9,843 nt of DNA from Caldifarciminota bacterium UBA3073 (GTDB lineage: Bacteria > Hydrothermota > UBA3073): NCBI GenBank assembly GCA_002366725.1, contig DFBT01000114.1, positions 1 to 9,843 of the forward strand. Reading direction: 5' to 3'. The first letter of the stretch is position 1. Every line of letters starts with the position of its first letter. Below the pieces are notes generated by a model, which did not search any database, was not told where the DNA came from, and was given only the letters and a program-made list of their open reading frames with translations. Shown piece by piece: positions 1 to 7,005 of the stretch. Both the position numbers and the translations under genes were made by a program.

Positions 1-47
1 TTCTTGCCATCCTAACGCCATATTCCCCCCCATATAATAATATCAAA

Positions 48-87
48 CCTGCCTGCCCATACGGGTCCGTGGGGACCGGCAGGCAGG
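48..87. repeat. GC-rich palindromic hairpin element
   Basis: CCTGCCTGCC (48-57) and GGCAGGCAGG (78-87) form a perfect 10-bp inverted repeat. Inside the 20-nt interval a second stem, GGTCC (64-68) with GGACC (73-77), can form, so the transcript or a cruciform would fold as a nested hairpin. The element is strikingly GC-rich within an AT-rich non-coding stretch. It resembles the short palindromic REP-like elements dispersed between genes in many bacterial genomes. No poly-T run follows on either strand, so a simple intrinsic terminator is less likely. Function unknown. Confidence 0.75.
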
Positions 88-92
88 AATCA

Positions 93-327
93 AATAAAAG
101 TATAACCACGAAGGCACTATGTAATTAAATTCCCAATTAGTAATTCCTAATTTCTAACAAAATTCCAAGACCCCAATACCAAATTAATTGAGAATCCTAT
201 TTTTGACATTTGTCATTTGACATTTTATTGGATATTGGTAATTGGAAATTTGTCATTTCATTGGTGTCTTTGTGTCTTGTCCACAGGATCCGTATGGAGT
301 GGTGAATCCCCTATCACAAAGACACTA
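93..327. repeat. AT-rich spacer of short degenerate word repeats
   Basis: No gene is visible here. The stretch is built of recurring short words: CCAATTAG/CCTAATTT-type words on the left (133-153), then GACATTTGTCATTTGACATT (205-224), TGTCATTT again at 251-258, and TATTGGTAATTGG (233-245). GTGTCTTTGTG (264-274) has an exact inverted copy, CACAAAGACAC (315-325), which overlaps the stop codon (325-327) of the minus-strand gene upstream of it. The words are imperfect and partly complementary to each other, so extended imperfect hairpins are possible. No promoter or terminator could be assigned with confidence. Confidence 0.6.
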
Positions 328-831
328 TTCCACATATATATCTATCGAACTTTCTCTATCTCTAACCTCCAAAAATCTGAACCCGCCGCCTCCCATCTCC
401 TCTATGGATTGTGTAAGGGCGTCAAAAAAACCGGCGTCTGCCTCGTCCATCGTGTCCACTCCGAAGTTTTTTAGCACCTTGAATGCCCAGAATGGCATTT
501 TTATTGAAATTTTTCCCTCTTTTTTGTCGCCTATCTCAACGCGAAACCACTTCGGGGTTTTTCCTCCCCGTTCCAATACACCATCTTTCGGCACGACGAC
601 CATGAGCGCCTTCTCTTCCCCCGTATCCATATCCATCAGGGTGTCTCCCATATGAAGTTCTGTCTCTTTTAATACATTGCCCATCCCCTCTCCACCATCA
701 GTAAACATATCCGCATACTCGATAAGTGATGTGGGAAGATAGAGGTCGACATACTTTCCCTCAGAGGTTACAGAAAGATGGAGAAAGCCCTGAGGCACTG
801 ACATCAGTAGAAAAGCGAGAATATATTGCAT
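325..831 (-). CDS. small exported acidic protein, unknown function
   Basis: A 168-residue protein that I do not recognise as a named family. The ATG at 831 has a good Shine-Dalgarno (GAGGAG, 837-842, five bases away), which fixes the start. Residues 1-20 are hydrophobic (ILAFLLM...GFLHLSV) and may be a signal peptide or membrane anchor, although the usual N-terminal lysine or arginine is missing. The rest is strongly acidic with glycine-rich loops (46-51, 147-150) and no cysteines. The pattern alternating hydrophobic strand, then (L/M)P, then an amphipathic helix occurs twice, at about 27-43 (YVDLYLP...) and 107-123 (KISIKMP...), suggesting a duplicated alpha/beta unit. The C-terminus FLEVRDRESSIDIYVE looks like a final beta hairpin. 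It is the last gene after thiC and malic enzyme, 112 bases downstream of the latter, and is probably co-transcribed. No catalytic motif is seen. Confidence 0.75.
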   Translation of the reverse strand: MQYILAFLLMSVPQGFLHLSVTSEGKYVDLYLPTSLIEYADMFTDGGEGMGNVLKETELHMGDTLMDMDTGEEKALMVVVPKDGVLERGGKTPKWFRVEIGDKKEGKISIKMPFWAFKVLKNFGVDTMDEADAGFFDALTQSIEEMGGGGFRFLEVRDRESSIDIYVE

Positions 832-840
832 AAGCTCTCC

Positions 841-946
841 TCGTGGTTCGTGATTCGTGCATCGTGTTTCGTGTATCGTGTTCGTGATTCGTGTTCGTAG
901 AGTTCTATAACCAGTTTACGAACAACGAACTACGAACAACGAACTA
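841..946. repeat. inverted TTCGTG / ACGAAC word-repeat spacer
   Basis: The gap between the malic enzyme and the small exported gene is almost wholly repetitive. From 841 to 900 the plus strand repeats variants of (A/T)TTCGTG and ATCGTG. From 919 to 946 it carries the inverse word, with a 14-bp unit (CGAACAACGAACTA) present twice in tandem. GTTCGTAG (893-900) pairs exactly with CTACGAAC (930-937), so the two halves can form a hairpin around an AT-rich loop. The right edge supplies the malic enzyme stop codon (944-946); the left edge abuts the Shine-Dalgarno of the next gene. No T-run follows, so it is not an obvious terminator. Confidence 0.75.
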
Positions 947-2281
947 CGGCAAAGGAATAAACCCCTCTTTCATCAGTGCGCGTGTCTCTTCCCTTGCCCT
1001 CTTTATCTTCTCTTCCGCGATCTTCGTTAACTCCTCTCTTGAAAGTTTGAGCCTGGTAACTCCCTGCTCAATCCCCTTCATAGCAACGGCAACTGCCTCC
1101 CTTGGAAATACTTCCCATTCATCCATTCTCGGTACGATATAATCCTCAGAAATTCCCCTATCTTCGGCACATTTGGCGAGTTCATAAGCCGCGGCAATGC
1201 ACATCTCATCTGTTATCGTCTTTGCCATAACATCGAGCGTTCCCCTGAATATACCCGGAAACCCGATGGAGTTGTTCACCTGATTGGGAAAATCCGTCCT
1301 TCCCGTTGCCACCACCCTCGCTCCGGCTTCTTTTGCCTCCCAGGGCCAGATCTCGGGGACTGGATTTGCACAGGTAAACAGTATAGGGTCTTTTGCCATT
1401 GATTTTACCCATTCTGGTTTTATGGTCCCGGGTCCCGGCTTCGAGTATGCAATACAGACATCTGCTCCCTTCATAGCCTCCGGAATTCCGCCCAACCTTC
1501 CCTCTCCGTTCGTCGTCCTGCAGAATGTGTATCTTGGGTCCGTCTCTGCGAAGTCTGTCCTTCCCGGATGGAGAATCCCATTTATATCACACATAATTAC
1601 ATTTTCTGGTGCGACTCCGGCGGCTATCATCACCCTCAAACACGCGGTGTTGGCTGAGCCGGCACCGACCATAGAGATCTTGGCTTCGTTCAGTTTCTTC
1701 CCCACGACCTTCAGTGCATTGATGAGCCCGGCGAGGGTTATTGCAGCTGTTCCCTGCTGGTCATCGTGCCAGACCGGTATCCTTGCCCTTTTTCGGAGTT
1801 CATCCAGGACATAGAAACACTTTGGCTGGGAAATATCCTCAAGGTTTATTCCACCAAATGAGGGCTGGAGAGTAAGCACGGTCTCGATTATCTTATCCGG
1901 GTCTTTTGTGTCAAGACATATGGGGAATGCATCGACTCCCCCGAGATACTTAAAGAGGAGTGCCTTTCCCTCCATAACGGGCAAACCCGCCTCGGGTCCT
2001 ATATCTCCGAGCCCAAGCACCCTCGTGCCGTCCGATATGACCGCCACAAAATTTGCTTTATTGGTGTGCTCGAACACCTTCTCGGGGTGTGCCTGTATAT
2101 CCCTGCAGGGCTGTGCAACACCGGGTGTATACCAGATTCCAAAATCACTGAACTCGCGCACACAACACTTTGGAACCACCTCCACCTTTCCATGATAGAA
2201 AGGATGAAGCTTCATAGCATCCTCTCCGGGCTTTCTAGCCTTTGCGAGGAGCTCCTCCACCGACATCTTCTTTTCTGCCAT
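944..2281 (-). CDS. mae: malic enzyme, short single-domain type (probably NAD-dependent)
   Basis: A 445-residue cytoplasmic malic enzyme (oxidative decarboxylation of malate to pyruvate and CO2). The N-terminal malic domain shows the catalytic tyrosine in YTPGVA (51-56), SDGTRVLGLGDIG (83-95), the catalytic lysine in MEGKALLFK (K106), and acidic metal ligands in NLEDIS (E148, D149) and VWHDDQQGTA (about D173-D174). The Rossmann domain begins with VGAGSAN (205-211) and has an acidic residue after the second strand (CDING, D232), which favours NAD; this preference is inferred. GRTDFPNQVNNSIGFPG (328-343) is typical of the family. The length fits short bacterial and archaeal enzymes without the C-terminal phosphotransacetylase-like domain. 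The ATG at 2281 follows a run of six Gs (2285-2290) acting as a weak Shine-Dalgarno. It lies 91 bases after thiC and no promoter was found in the gap, so it is probably read from the thiC promoter. The stop codon falls inside a repeat word. Confidence 0.95.
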   Translation of the reverse strand: MAEKKMSVEELLAKARKPGEDAMKLHPFYHGKVEVVPKCCVREFSDFGIWYTPGVAQPCRDIQAHPEKVFEHTNKANFVAVISDGTRVLGLGDIGPEAGLPVMEGKALLFKYLGGVDAFPICLDTKDPDKIIETVLTLQPSFGGINLEDISQPKCFYVLDELRKRARIPVWHDDQQGTAAITLAGLINALKVVGKKLNEAKISMVGAGSANTACLRVMIAAGVAPENVIMCDINGILHPGRTDFAETDPRYTFCRTTNGEGRLGGIPEAMKGADVCIAYSKPGPGTIKPEWVKSMAKDPILFTCANPVPEIWPWEAKEAGARVVATGRTDFPNQVNNSIGFPGIFRGTLDVMAKTITDEMCIAAAYELAKCAEDRGISEDYIVPRMDEWEVFPREAVAVAMKGIEQGVTRLKLSREELTKIAEEKIKRAREETRALMKEGFIPLP

Positions 2282-2290
2282 TTTCCCCCC

Positions 2291-2385
2291 TTAATAAAAT
2301 TAAAAAGAGAGACCGTAGACTTGAGACCAGAGACCAAAGACCTTTTTGTCTGTAGTCTTATGTCTTCGGTCTTTAGTCTGTTTCT
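2291..2385 (-). repeat. inverted AGAC/GTCT word repeat with T-rich tail between thiC and malic enzyme
   Basis: On the plus strand 2310-2342 is built of GAGACC/TAGAC/AAGACC words and 2348-2380 of the inverse GTCT/GGTCT/AGTCT words, around a TTTTT loop (2343-2347). AGACCGTAGAC (2310-2320) pairs with GTCTTCGGTCT (2362-2372) with one mismatch. Read in the thiC to malic enzyme direction, the hairpin is followed by a T-rich run (2291-2308, TCTTTTTAATTTT), so it could act as a leaky intrinsic terminator or processing site between the genes. The right edge overlaps the last codons and TAA stop of thiC. The attenuation role is inferred. Confidence 0.65.
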
Positions 2386-3677
2386 TTTATATTCTTACCC
2401 ATCTTATGGGTTACATACTGCTCTATGATCTTTATGGCGCAGTAACTGCCGCACACGGTGCAGGTTCCGACACCCTTCTCTTCTGGAATCTTCCCGGGGT
2501 CTATCGCAAGATTTCTCTGCTCTTTCCAGTCGAGTTTTCTCCTCGCCGTGGATATGTCTCTATCGAGAGAGCGTGCTCCTCTTAATCCCTTCGCGATATC
2601 GCCGGCGTGTGCTGCAATCCTCGTGGCGATAACCCCCTCCTTCACATCCTCTTCAGTTGGGAGTCCAATGTGCTCTGCGGGTGTAACATAGCAGAGGAAA
2701 TCCGCTCCGTGGGCTGCCGCGAGTGCCCCCCCTATTGCGGATGTGATATGATCGTAACCGGGTGCTATGTCCGTCACAATAGGGCCGAGAACATAGAACG
2801 GGGCGCCGCCGCAGATATTCTTCTCTATCTCTACATTCATTTGTACTTCCTGGATGGGGATGTGTCCGGGACCTTCTATCATCACCTGAATTCCCGCCTC
2901 GAGTGCCCTATCCCTCAGTTCTCCAAGCACTATCAACTCCTCTATCTGGGGCCTATCGGTCGAATCAATTATTGAACCGGGACGCAGCCCGTCGCCGAGA
3001 GATAGAACCAGGTCGTATTCCCTTGCAATTTCAAGTAATCTGACAAAGTGCGTATATAGTGGGTTTTCCTTCTCGTTGTATTCCATCCATGCGGCGAGCA
3101 TGGAGCCTCCCCTCGATACAACATCCATAACTCTGCCCTGACTTTTAAGGGCATTTATAACACCTCTCGTAACCCCACAGTGCACGGTCACGAAATCGAC
3201 CCCGTCCCTTGCGTGCTCGCCTATAATATCAATTATCTCATCTTCCCCCGCCTCTCTGAAATCTATCTTCATCTGTGCCTTTCTGCAAGCTATCTCATAG
3301 ATGGGAACAGTTCCAAGTGGACCAGCGAATTCCTCTCTTATCTTTCTTCTTATATTGGAAAGATCGCTGCCTGTTGATAGATCCATAATAGTATCAGCGC
3401 CGTATCTCTCGGCAATATGTGCCTTCCTGATCTCTTTATCTATATCAGCAATATCTGGAGATGTACCTATATTGGCATTGACTTTGGTTCGTAATCCCTT
3501 ACCTATACCAACATATCTCTTTGGAGGTTTTTTACTGTTGGAGGGGATTACAATAATACCGTTTGACACGCCCTCCCTTATATATTCTGATGATAGCCCT
3601 TCTTCCTCAGCTATCATCTTCATAATCGGGCTAATCTTACCCCTTTTGGCGTTTTCTATCTGATTTATGGTCGGCAA
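2373..3677 (-). CDS. thiC: phosphomethylpyrimidine synthase ThiC
   Basis: A 434-residue radical-SAM enzyme of thiamine synthesis that converts aminoimidazole ribotide into hydroxymethylpyrimidine phosphate. Family signatures in order: VNANIGTS (67-73), MDLSTGSDL (98-106), DFVTVHCGV (161-169), SRGGSMLAAWM (188-198), SLGDGLRPGSIIDSTD (226-241), MIEGPGHIP (266-274), GPIVTDIAPGYDHI (298-311) and YVTPAEHIGLP (330-340). The C-terminal iron-sulfur motif is C406-x2-C409-x3-C413; proteobacterial enzymes usually have x2/x4 spacing. The length matches the short ThiC of archaea and deep-branching bacteria, lacking the long N-terminal domain of the E. coli type. The start is a TTG at 3677: family-like sequence (QIENAKRGKISPIMK) lies upstream of the first in-frame ATG (about 3623), so an ATG start would cut the protein. 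No Shine-Dalgarno is visible. No other thiamine gene is in the window. Confidence 0.97.
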   Translation of the reverse strand: MPTINQIENAKRGKISPIMKMIAEEEGLSSEYIREGVSNGIIVIPSNSKKPPKRYVGIGKGLRTKVNANIGTSPDIADIDKEIRKAHIAERYGADTIMDLSTGSDLSNIRRKIREEFAGPLGTVPIYEIACRKAQMKIDFREAGEDEIIDIIGEHARDGVDFVTVHCGVTRGVINALKSQGRVMDVVSRGGSMLAAWMEYNEKENPLYTHFVRLLEIAREYDLVLSLGDGLRPGSIIDSTDRPQIEELIVLGELRDRALEAGIQVMIEGPGHIPIQEVQMNVEIEKNICGGAPFYVLGPIVTDIAPGYDHITSAIGGALAAAHGADFLCYVTPAEHIGLPTEEDVKEGVIATRIAAHAGDIAKGLRGARSLDRDISTARRKLDWKEQRNLAIDPGKIPEEKGVGTCTVCGSYCAIKIIEQYVTHKMGKNIKETD

Positions 3678-3711
3678 TTTAGGTTAAGAAAAAAACAAAA
3701 AAACACAACTG

Positions 3712-3740
3712 ATTATATCACATTTTTCTCCTCTTGTCAA
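3712..3740 (-). promoter_or_regulatory. perfect-consensus sigma70 promoter of thiC
   Basis: Read on the minus strand: TTGACA (3735-3740), a 17-base spacer, then TATAAT (3712-3717), both hexamers exact. An A-run lies just upstream of the -35 box (AAAAAACTTGACA). Transcription should begin near 3705-3710, leaving a leader of only about 30 bases that is nearly all U with scattered G. The TPP-riboswitch core words (CTGAGA, ACCTGA) do not occur in 3678-3900. Confidence 0.85.
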
Positions 3741-3748
3741 GTTTTTTC

Positions 3749-3820
3749 AAAGGAGATTTCATAAAAGGGAACTTATCTATTGGGCTGTCCTTGTTGATAT
3801 GGGGAATAGCAAGTTGTTAG
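3749..3820 (+). pseudogene. possible decayed lipoprotein gene start
   Basis: AAAGGAG (3749-3755) is a good Shine-Dalgarno five bases before an ATA codon at 3761, where an ATG would be expected. From there the frame reads IKGNLSIGLSLLIWGIASC and then TAG (3818-3820). A basic residue, a hydrophobic core and a terminal IASC look like a type II (lipoprotein) signal peptide ending at the lipobox cysteine, with no mature protein after it. The simplest reading is the 5' relic of a deleted plus-strand lipoprotein gene with a mutated start. The match is short and could be chance. Confidence 0.3.
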
Positions 3821-3841
3821 TTGGGAAGGATAACATATAAT

Positions 3842-3932
3842 TCAAGCCGCAGAAATCGCTGAAATCTTACATAAATTTATATAGCTTAGATTAGCTTCTA
3901 TCTAATTATATCTCTTGATTTCTGCGGCTTGA
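3842..3932. repeat. 16-bp perfect inverted repeat
   Basis: TCAAGCCGCAGAAATC (3842-3857) and its exact reverse complement GATTTCTGCGGCTTGA (3917-3932) flank 59 AT-rich bases. Read outward-in on each strand, both arms can encode QAAEI; the right arm is part of the 3' end of the gene remnant at 3902-4162. A 16-bp perfect match in a degenerating region suggests a recent inverted duplication, recombination scar or element end. No transposase, target duplication or T-run was seen next to it. Confidence 0.7.
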
Positions 3933-4162
3933 TATTTACTTGAAATTACTTCAAAAGGAATCTCAAAGTTCATCACTCCATCATAGTAAACGAGTGTGTC
4001 TCCTTTAATGGCGTCAGTAGTTACTGCTCCAATCCATTTGTAACCTGTGCGAGGAGGAAAGTGTGCGGTTAAACTATCTTCTATACTCGTGGGATGAATG
4101 AGTTCTCCCCACTTTCTATCTAATGTATCTGTTTTATGCCGGCCTCTTGTTGTTGAATTACC
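3902..4162 (-). pseudogene. 3' remnant of an unidentified protein gene
   Basis: On the minus strand a frame runs from just after a TGA (4163-4165) to a TAG at 3902-3904, about 86 codons, and reads like real protein: TDTLDRKWGELIHPTSIED, then SLTAHFPPRTGYKWIGAVTT, then DAIKGDTLVYYDG and FEIPFEVISSKYQAAEI. It has no start codon or Shine-Dalgarno at its 5' end. Its frame differs from that of the upstream secreted protein, whose own C-terminus (KVVLLR-stop) looks complete, so this is not simply a frameshifted tail. The alternating beta-type pattern suggests a beta-rich secreted domain. It is probably what is left of a neighbouring gene after a deletion that joined it to the present stop codon. 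No family recognised. Confidence 0.5.
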
Positions 4163-6935
4163 TCAGGAGTACAACCTTCTTCGTGACTTCTCTTCCGCCA
4201 CCCTCAAGTCGAATAAAGTATACACCATTTGAGAGCACGGGCTTCCAGGCAACCTTATGAATACCATGGGCAAATACACCATCAGCTAATCGATTAACCA
4301 GTCTTCCAGATAGGTCGTATACAGATAGCTTAACTTTCGCTCTTTCTGGAATACTGAATGAGATTAAGACCTTGCTACCAATGGGATTTGAGCCCAGAAT
4401 CTTGAGTGCAAATTCAGGTAATTGCTCTTGAGATTCCTCAATACCTACTCCTTCAGCAAGTTTGAGGTCAGTCATATACTCTGGAGAAAACCAGGGATAC
4501 CAATCCTGGGGATACCAGCCTCCATAATCAGGCACACTCTTGTCATAGGCAAGGCAGAAGAATCCCATAACATCACCAGGAATGGTTGTCAAATCAGTCT
4601 TTTCTGTCCCAAGAGGAATTTTGACCTCGTAAGTCACCCTTCCACCTATGAGTGCTGGCGCTACCTCAAAGCCCGGAGGGTCTACTACTCTCCAGGCTGG
4701 TGATGTAAATGAACTATAGACCGAGGAATCAGGATACCAAAATCTATAATCACCCTCAGATGAATCCGGATTCCATACTCCATCATGGTCCTCATCAAAG
4801 TAAAAAATGAGCCCATCCCCTTCCTCAAGTGAGTTATCAGCCTTGTAGTCAACACCAAGATAAAGGGTATCTGAATTGTTAAGTGTATAAAGAATACAGC
4901 TCCTCGGTGTGTTTAGGTTACCATCCCATCCCATTGTCTCTGATATATCTATTTTACCAGCATCACCCCATTCACTTACTGTATCAAGTATTCCATCAAG
5001 GGTCGGAGTTCCCCATCCACTCTCAAGTTGCCTGTTACAGGCAGAAAAATAAGTCACAAGTGTATCATTTCCTGGGTCAATATCACCATCAAGTAGAGTA
5101 TAAACCTTTGCTTCGTATGAAGTAGGATGAATACCTGAAGTCCAGTTGTCAAAATTTACATCAACCGAGTCTCCTGCAGGTAGAGAACTGATAATAGTTG
5201 TATCAATCCAAGAATCAGCTGGATTCTGTCTGTCTGTTATCTCAAACACAACTGGAGCATTGGCAACATCTACTTCTCCAACATTCTTTATCCTGGCAGA
5301 TGGAGTAGCAGTTGTCTCAGGGCTCACTTTACACCAGAAGGGCCAGTAAATCTCAGTTGATGCAATATCCTTTGCAGGGAGTCTTTTGCCAAAATACCAG
5401 TCATAGTCACCATCCCGCTGGTCAGTCCACACAATTACAGGATTATAACCCCCTCCGTAACTATGGGTTACTATCCTTGGTGCAGCAGGCCAAGACTGAT
5501 AAGCAGAGGTATCTCTTGCCATATCATATTCCCATACATCAGGATTTAGTATATCTGCATGACCAACAAGAACCTGGCAAGAACTGCCATCGGGCCTATG
5601 GAATGCAGTAATGCAATATGTATCATCAAAAGTCCGTTCCTGGATTACAGGGACATTGACATTCCCTGCCCCAGGGCATAATACGGATATATTATCAGAA
5701 GACCAACTCTCTGCACGGTCATTAGAGTAACGTCCATAGACTGCCCAATTCGCACCTATGTGACTTTGCCATGCACAGAATAGATTATCAGTCTGATTCA
5801 CTCCACCAATGGTAGGGAAATATACATCACTACCTGTTGAAATAGGTGCCAGTCCCGTCCCCGACCAGGATGTACCGTCATCAATAGAACGCATAAATTT
5901 GACCTCTGTCCCATAGGGACGTGCATGCAAAAGGTAAGTACCTGAACCCTGATAATTATAAACATACATCAAGTCCCACCCCTGGTAGGGACTATCAGTC
6001 AGTTTTAAGGTAGTTTGGGTGTAAGAGATATTCTGGGTAGTTGACCTTGCGAGCCGTAGATAATAGCTGCCTCCTTGTTCTATTTGGTAGGCAACATAGA
6101 TGAAATAATCCGATAAATATGGATAATCAACCACTATCCTTGGTCGCGAGGCATAGTCCGGACAGCAGACATTTAGAGATGCATCAGATGCCATCTGAAA
6201 ATCATAAGTCCAATCCTTATATTTACAAACTCGCACCCAATCATTACCACTCGCATTATCCACATAGTAGGCGATTAAAAGGGTATCGCTTTTGCTTACT
6301 GCCAGTGTAGGATATCGGTAGTCTCTACCCGCGACAGAGTAGTAAAATCCACCCCACATAGACCATGAATCACCCCCATCAGTAGACCTGTAGGTTTGAA
6401 TCCCCCATACACCAGGGTCATCATACCACCTATCAAATACTGCATACAGTGTATCTCCACTACCACCTGAATTGGATGCACTGCCAATGTCTCCATAACA
6501 CGCGCCGGATTGATTGGCATTGTAAATCTCTACATTTTCCCATTCATAGCCCTTGGACTTTCCCGCGAGTTCTGATAGTTCCTCTCTTGTAAGCACTTCT
6601 TCTGAGCTTGGCTTCAGAATAACAATATTCCTATCCATATTCTCGTATCTTGTCTGTGTAGATTTCTGTCCCGTAAACTCCTGAATTTTAGATGTTATAG
6701 AGTTTACAAGTTCCCTATTTCCTTGTTCCCTTGCCTTATGGAGTTTTTCAACGATTTCAAGGTAATAGGGGTCATTGGGATTGAACTCTGGCAGGCAACT
6801 TATCTCCTCACCCCCGGTAGCAGGCCTGAAGGTCTGCCCTACATTTATAGTGCCATCCGGGTTAAAATCAGCTGCCCACAAAAGGCCAGTAACAGCTACC
6901 ATCCCGAGACACAGCCCCACGGTTCTCTTTTGCAT
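4158..6935 (-). CDS. large secreted multidomain protein: Asp-box propeller, CARDB-like, CBM9-like, C-terminal sorting domain
   Basis: A 925-residue exported protein. The ATG at 6935 is preferred over a TTG at 6962 because AGGAGG (6940-6945) lies just before it and it begins a clean signal peptide (MQKRT, hydrophobic core, likely cut at WA/AD near residue 21). Residues about 130-525 resemble a sialidase/BNR-type beta-propeller with Asp-box motifs STDGGDSW (184-191) and SIDDGTSW (350-357) and a degenerate one, SNDRAESW (404-411). About 536-631 resembles a CARDB/Ig-like domain (ARIKNVGEVDVANAPVVFEI). About 640-830 resembles a CBM9-type carbohydrate-binding domain (PTLDGILDTVSEWGDA) with an acidic calcium-loop-like stretch (DEDHDGVWNPD, 714-724). 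About 840-925 is a Por/T9SS or FlgD-like C-terminal domain (VYDLSGRLVNRL, NGVYFIRL, KKVVLLR). It probably acts on or binds extracellular glycans or proteins at the cell surface. No catalytic set of a true sialidase could be confirmed, so the substrate is unknown. Confidence 0.85.
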   Translation of the reverse strand: MQKRTVGLCLGMVAVTGLLWAADFNPDGTINVGQTFRPATGGEEISCLPEFNPNDPYYLEIVEKLHKAREQGNRELVNSITSKIQEFTGQKSTQTRYENMDRNIVILKPSSEEVLTREELSELAGKSKGYEWENVEIYNANQSGACYGDIGSASNSGGSGDTLYAVFDRWYDDPGVWGIQTYRSTDGGDSWSMWGGFYYSVAGRDYRYPTLAVSKSDTLLIAYYVDNASGNDWVRVCKYKDWTYDFQMASDASLNVCCPDYASRPRIVVDYPYLSDYFIYVAYQIEQGGSYYLRLARSTTQNISYTQTTLKLTDSPYQGWDLMYVYNYQGSGTYLLHARPYGTEVKFMRSIDDGTSWSGTGLAPISTGSDVYFPTIGGVNQTDNLFCAWQSHIGANWAVYGRYSNDRAESWSSDNISVLCPGAGNVNVPVIQERTFDDTYCITAFHRPDGSSCQVLVGHADILNPDVWEYDMARDTSAYQSWPAAPRIVTHSYGGGYNPVIVWTDQRDGDYDWYFGKRLPAKDIASTEIYWPFWCKVSPETTATPSARIKNVGEVDVANAPVVFEITDRQNPADSWIDTTIISSLPAGDSVDVNFDNWTSGIHPTSYEAKVYTLLDGDIDPGNDTLVTYFSACNRQLESGWGTPTLDGILDTVSEWGDAGKIDISETMGWDGNLNTPRSCILYTLNNSDTLYLGVDYKADNSLEEGDGLIFYFDEDHDGVWNPDSSEGDYRFWYPDSSVYSSFTSPAWRVVDPPGFEVAPALIGGRVTYEVKIPLGTEKTDLTTIPGDVMGFFCLAYDKSVPDYGGWYPQDWYPWFSPEYMTDLKLAEGVGIEESQEQLPEFALKILGSNPIGSKVLISFSIPERAKVKLSVYDLSGRLVNRLADGVFAHGIHKVAWKPVLSNGVYFIRLEGGGREVTKKVVLLR

Positions 6936-7005
6936 CTTTCCTCCTTTCGTTATGGAGCGCAAAAACTATGCACTCCACTAAACCCTCGACTACCAAATCA
7001 ACCCT

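Noticed and set aside
242..655. Plus-strand frame of 137 codons opposite the small exported gene
   Set aside because: It lacks a Shine-Dalgarno and mirrors the minus-strand gene, which has a proper start and protein-like pattern.
841..946. CRISPR array
   Set aside because: The words are 6-14 bases, degenerate and without unique spacers of uniform length.
3842..3932. Insertion-sequence remnant with terminal inverted repeats
   Set aside because: The interior is 59 bases with no transposase frame, and no target-site duplication is visible.
6936..6962. Upstream TTG start adding nine residues (MRSITKGGK) to the secreted protein
   Set aside because: Those codons contain the Shine-Dalgarno of the ATG at 6935, and the added residues would precede a clean signal peptide.
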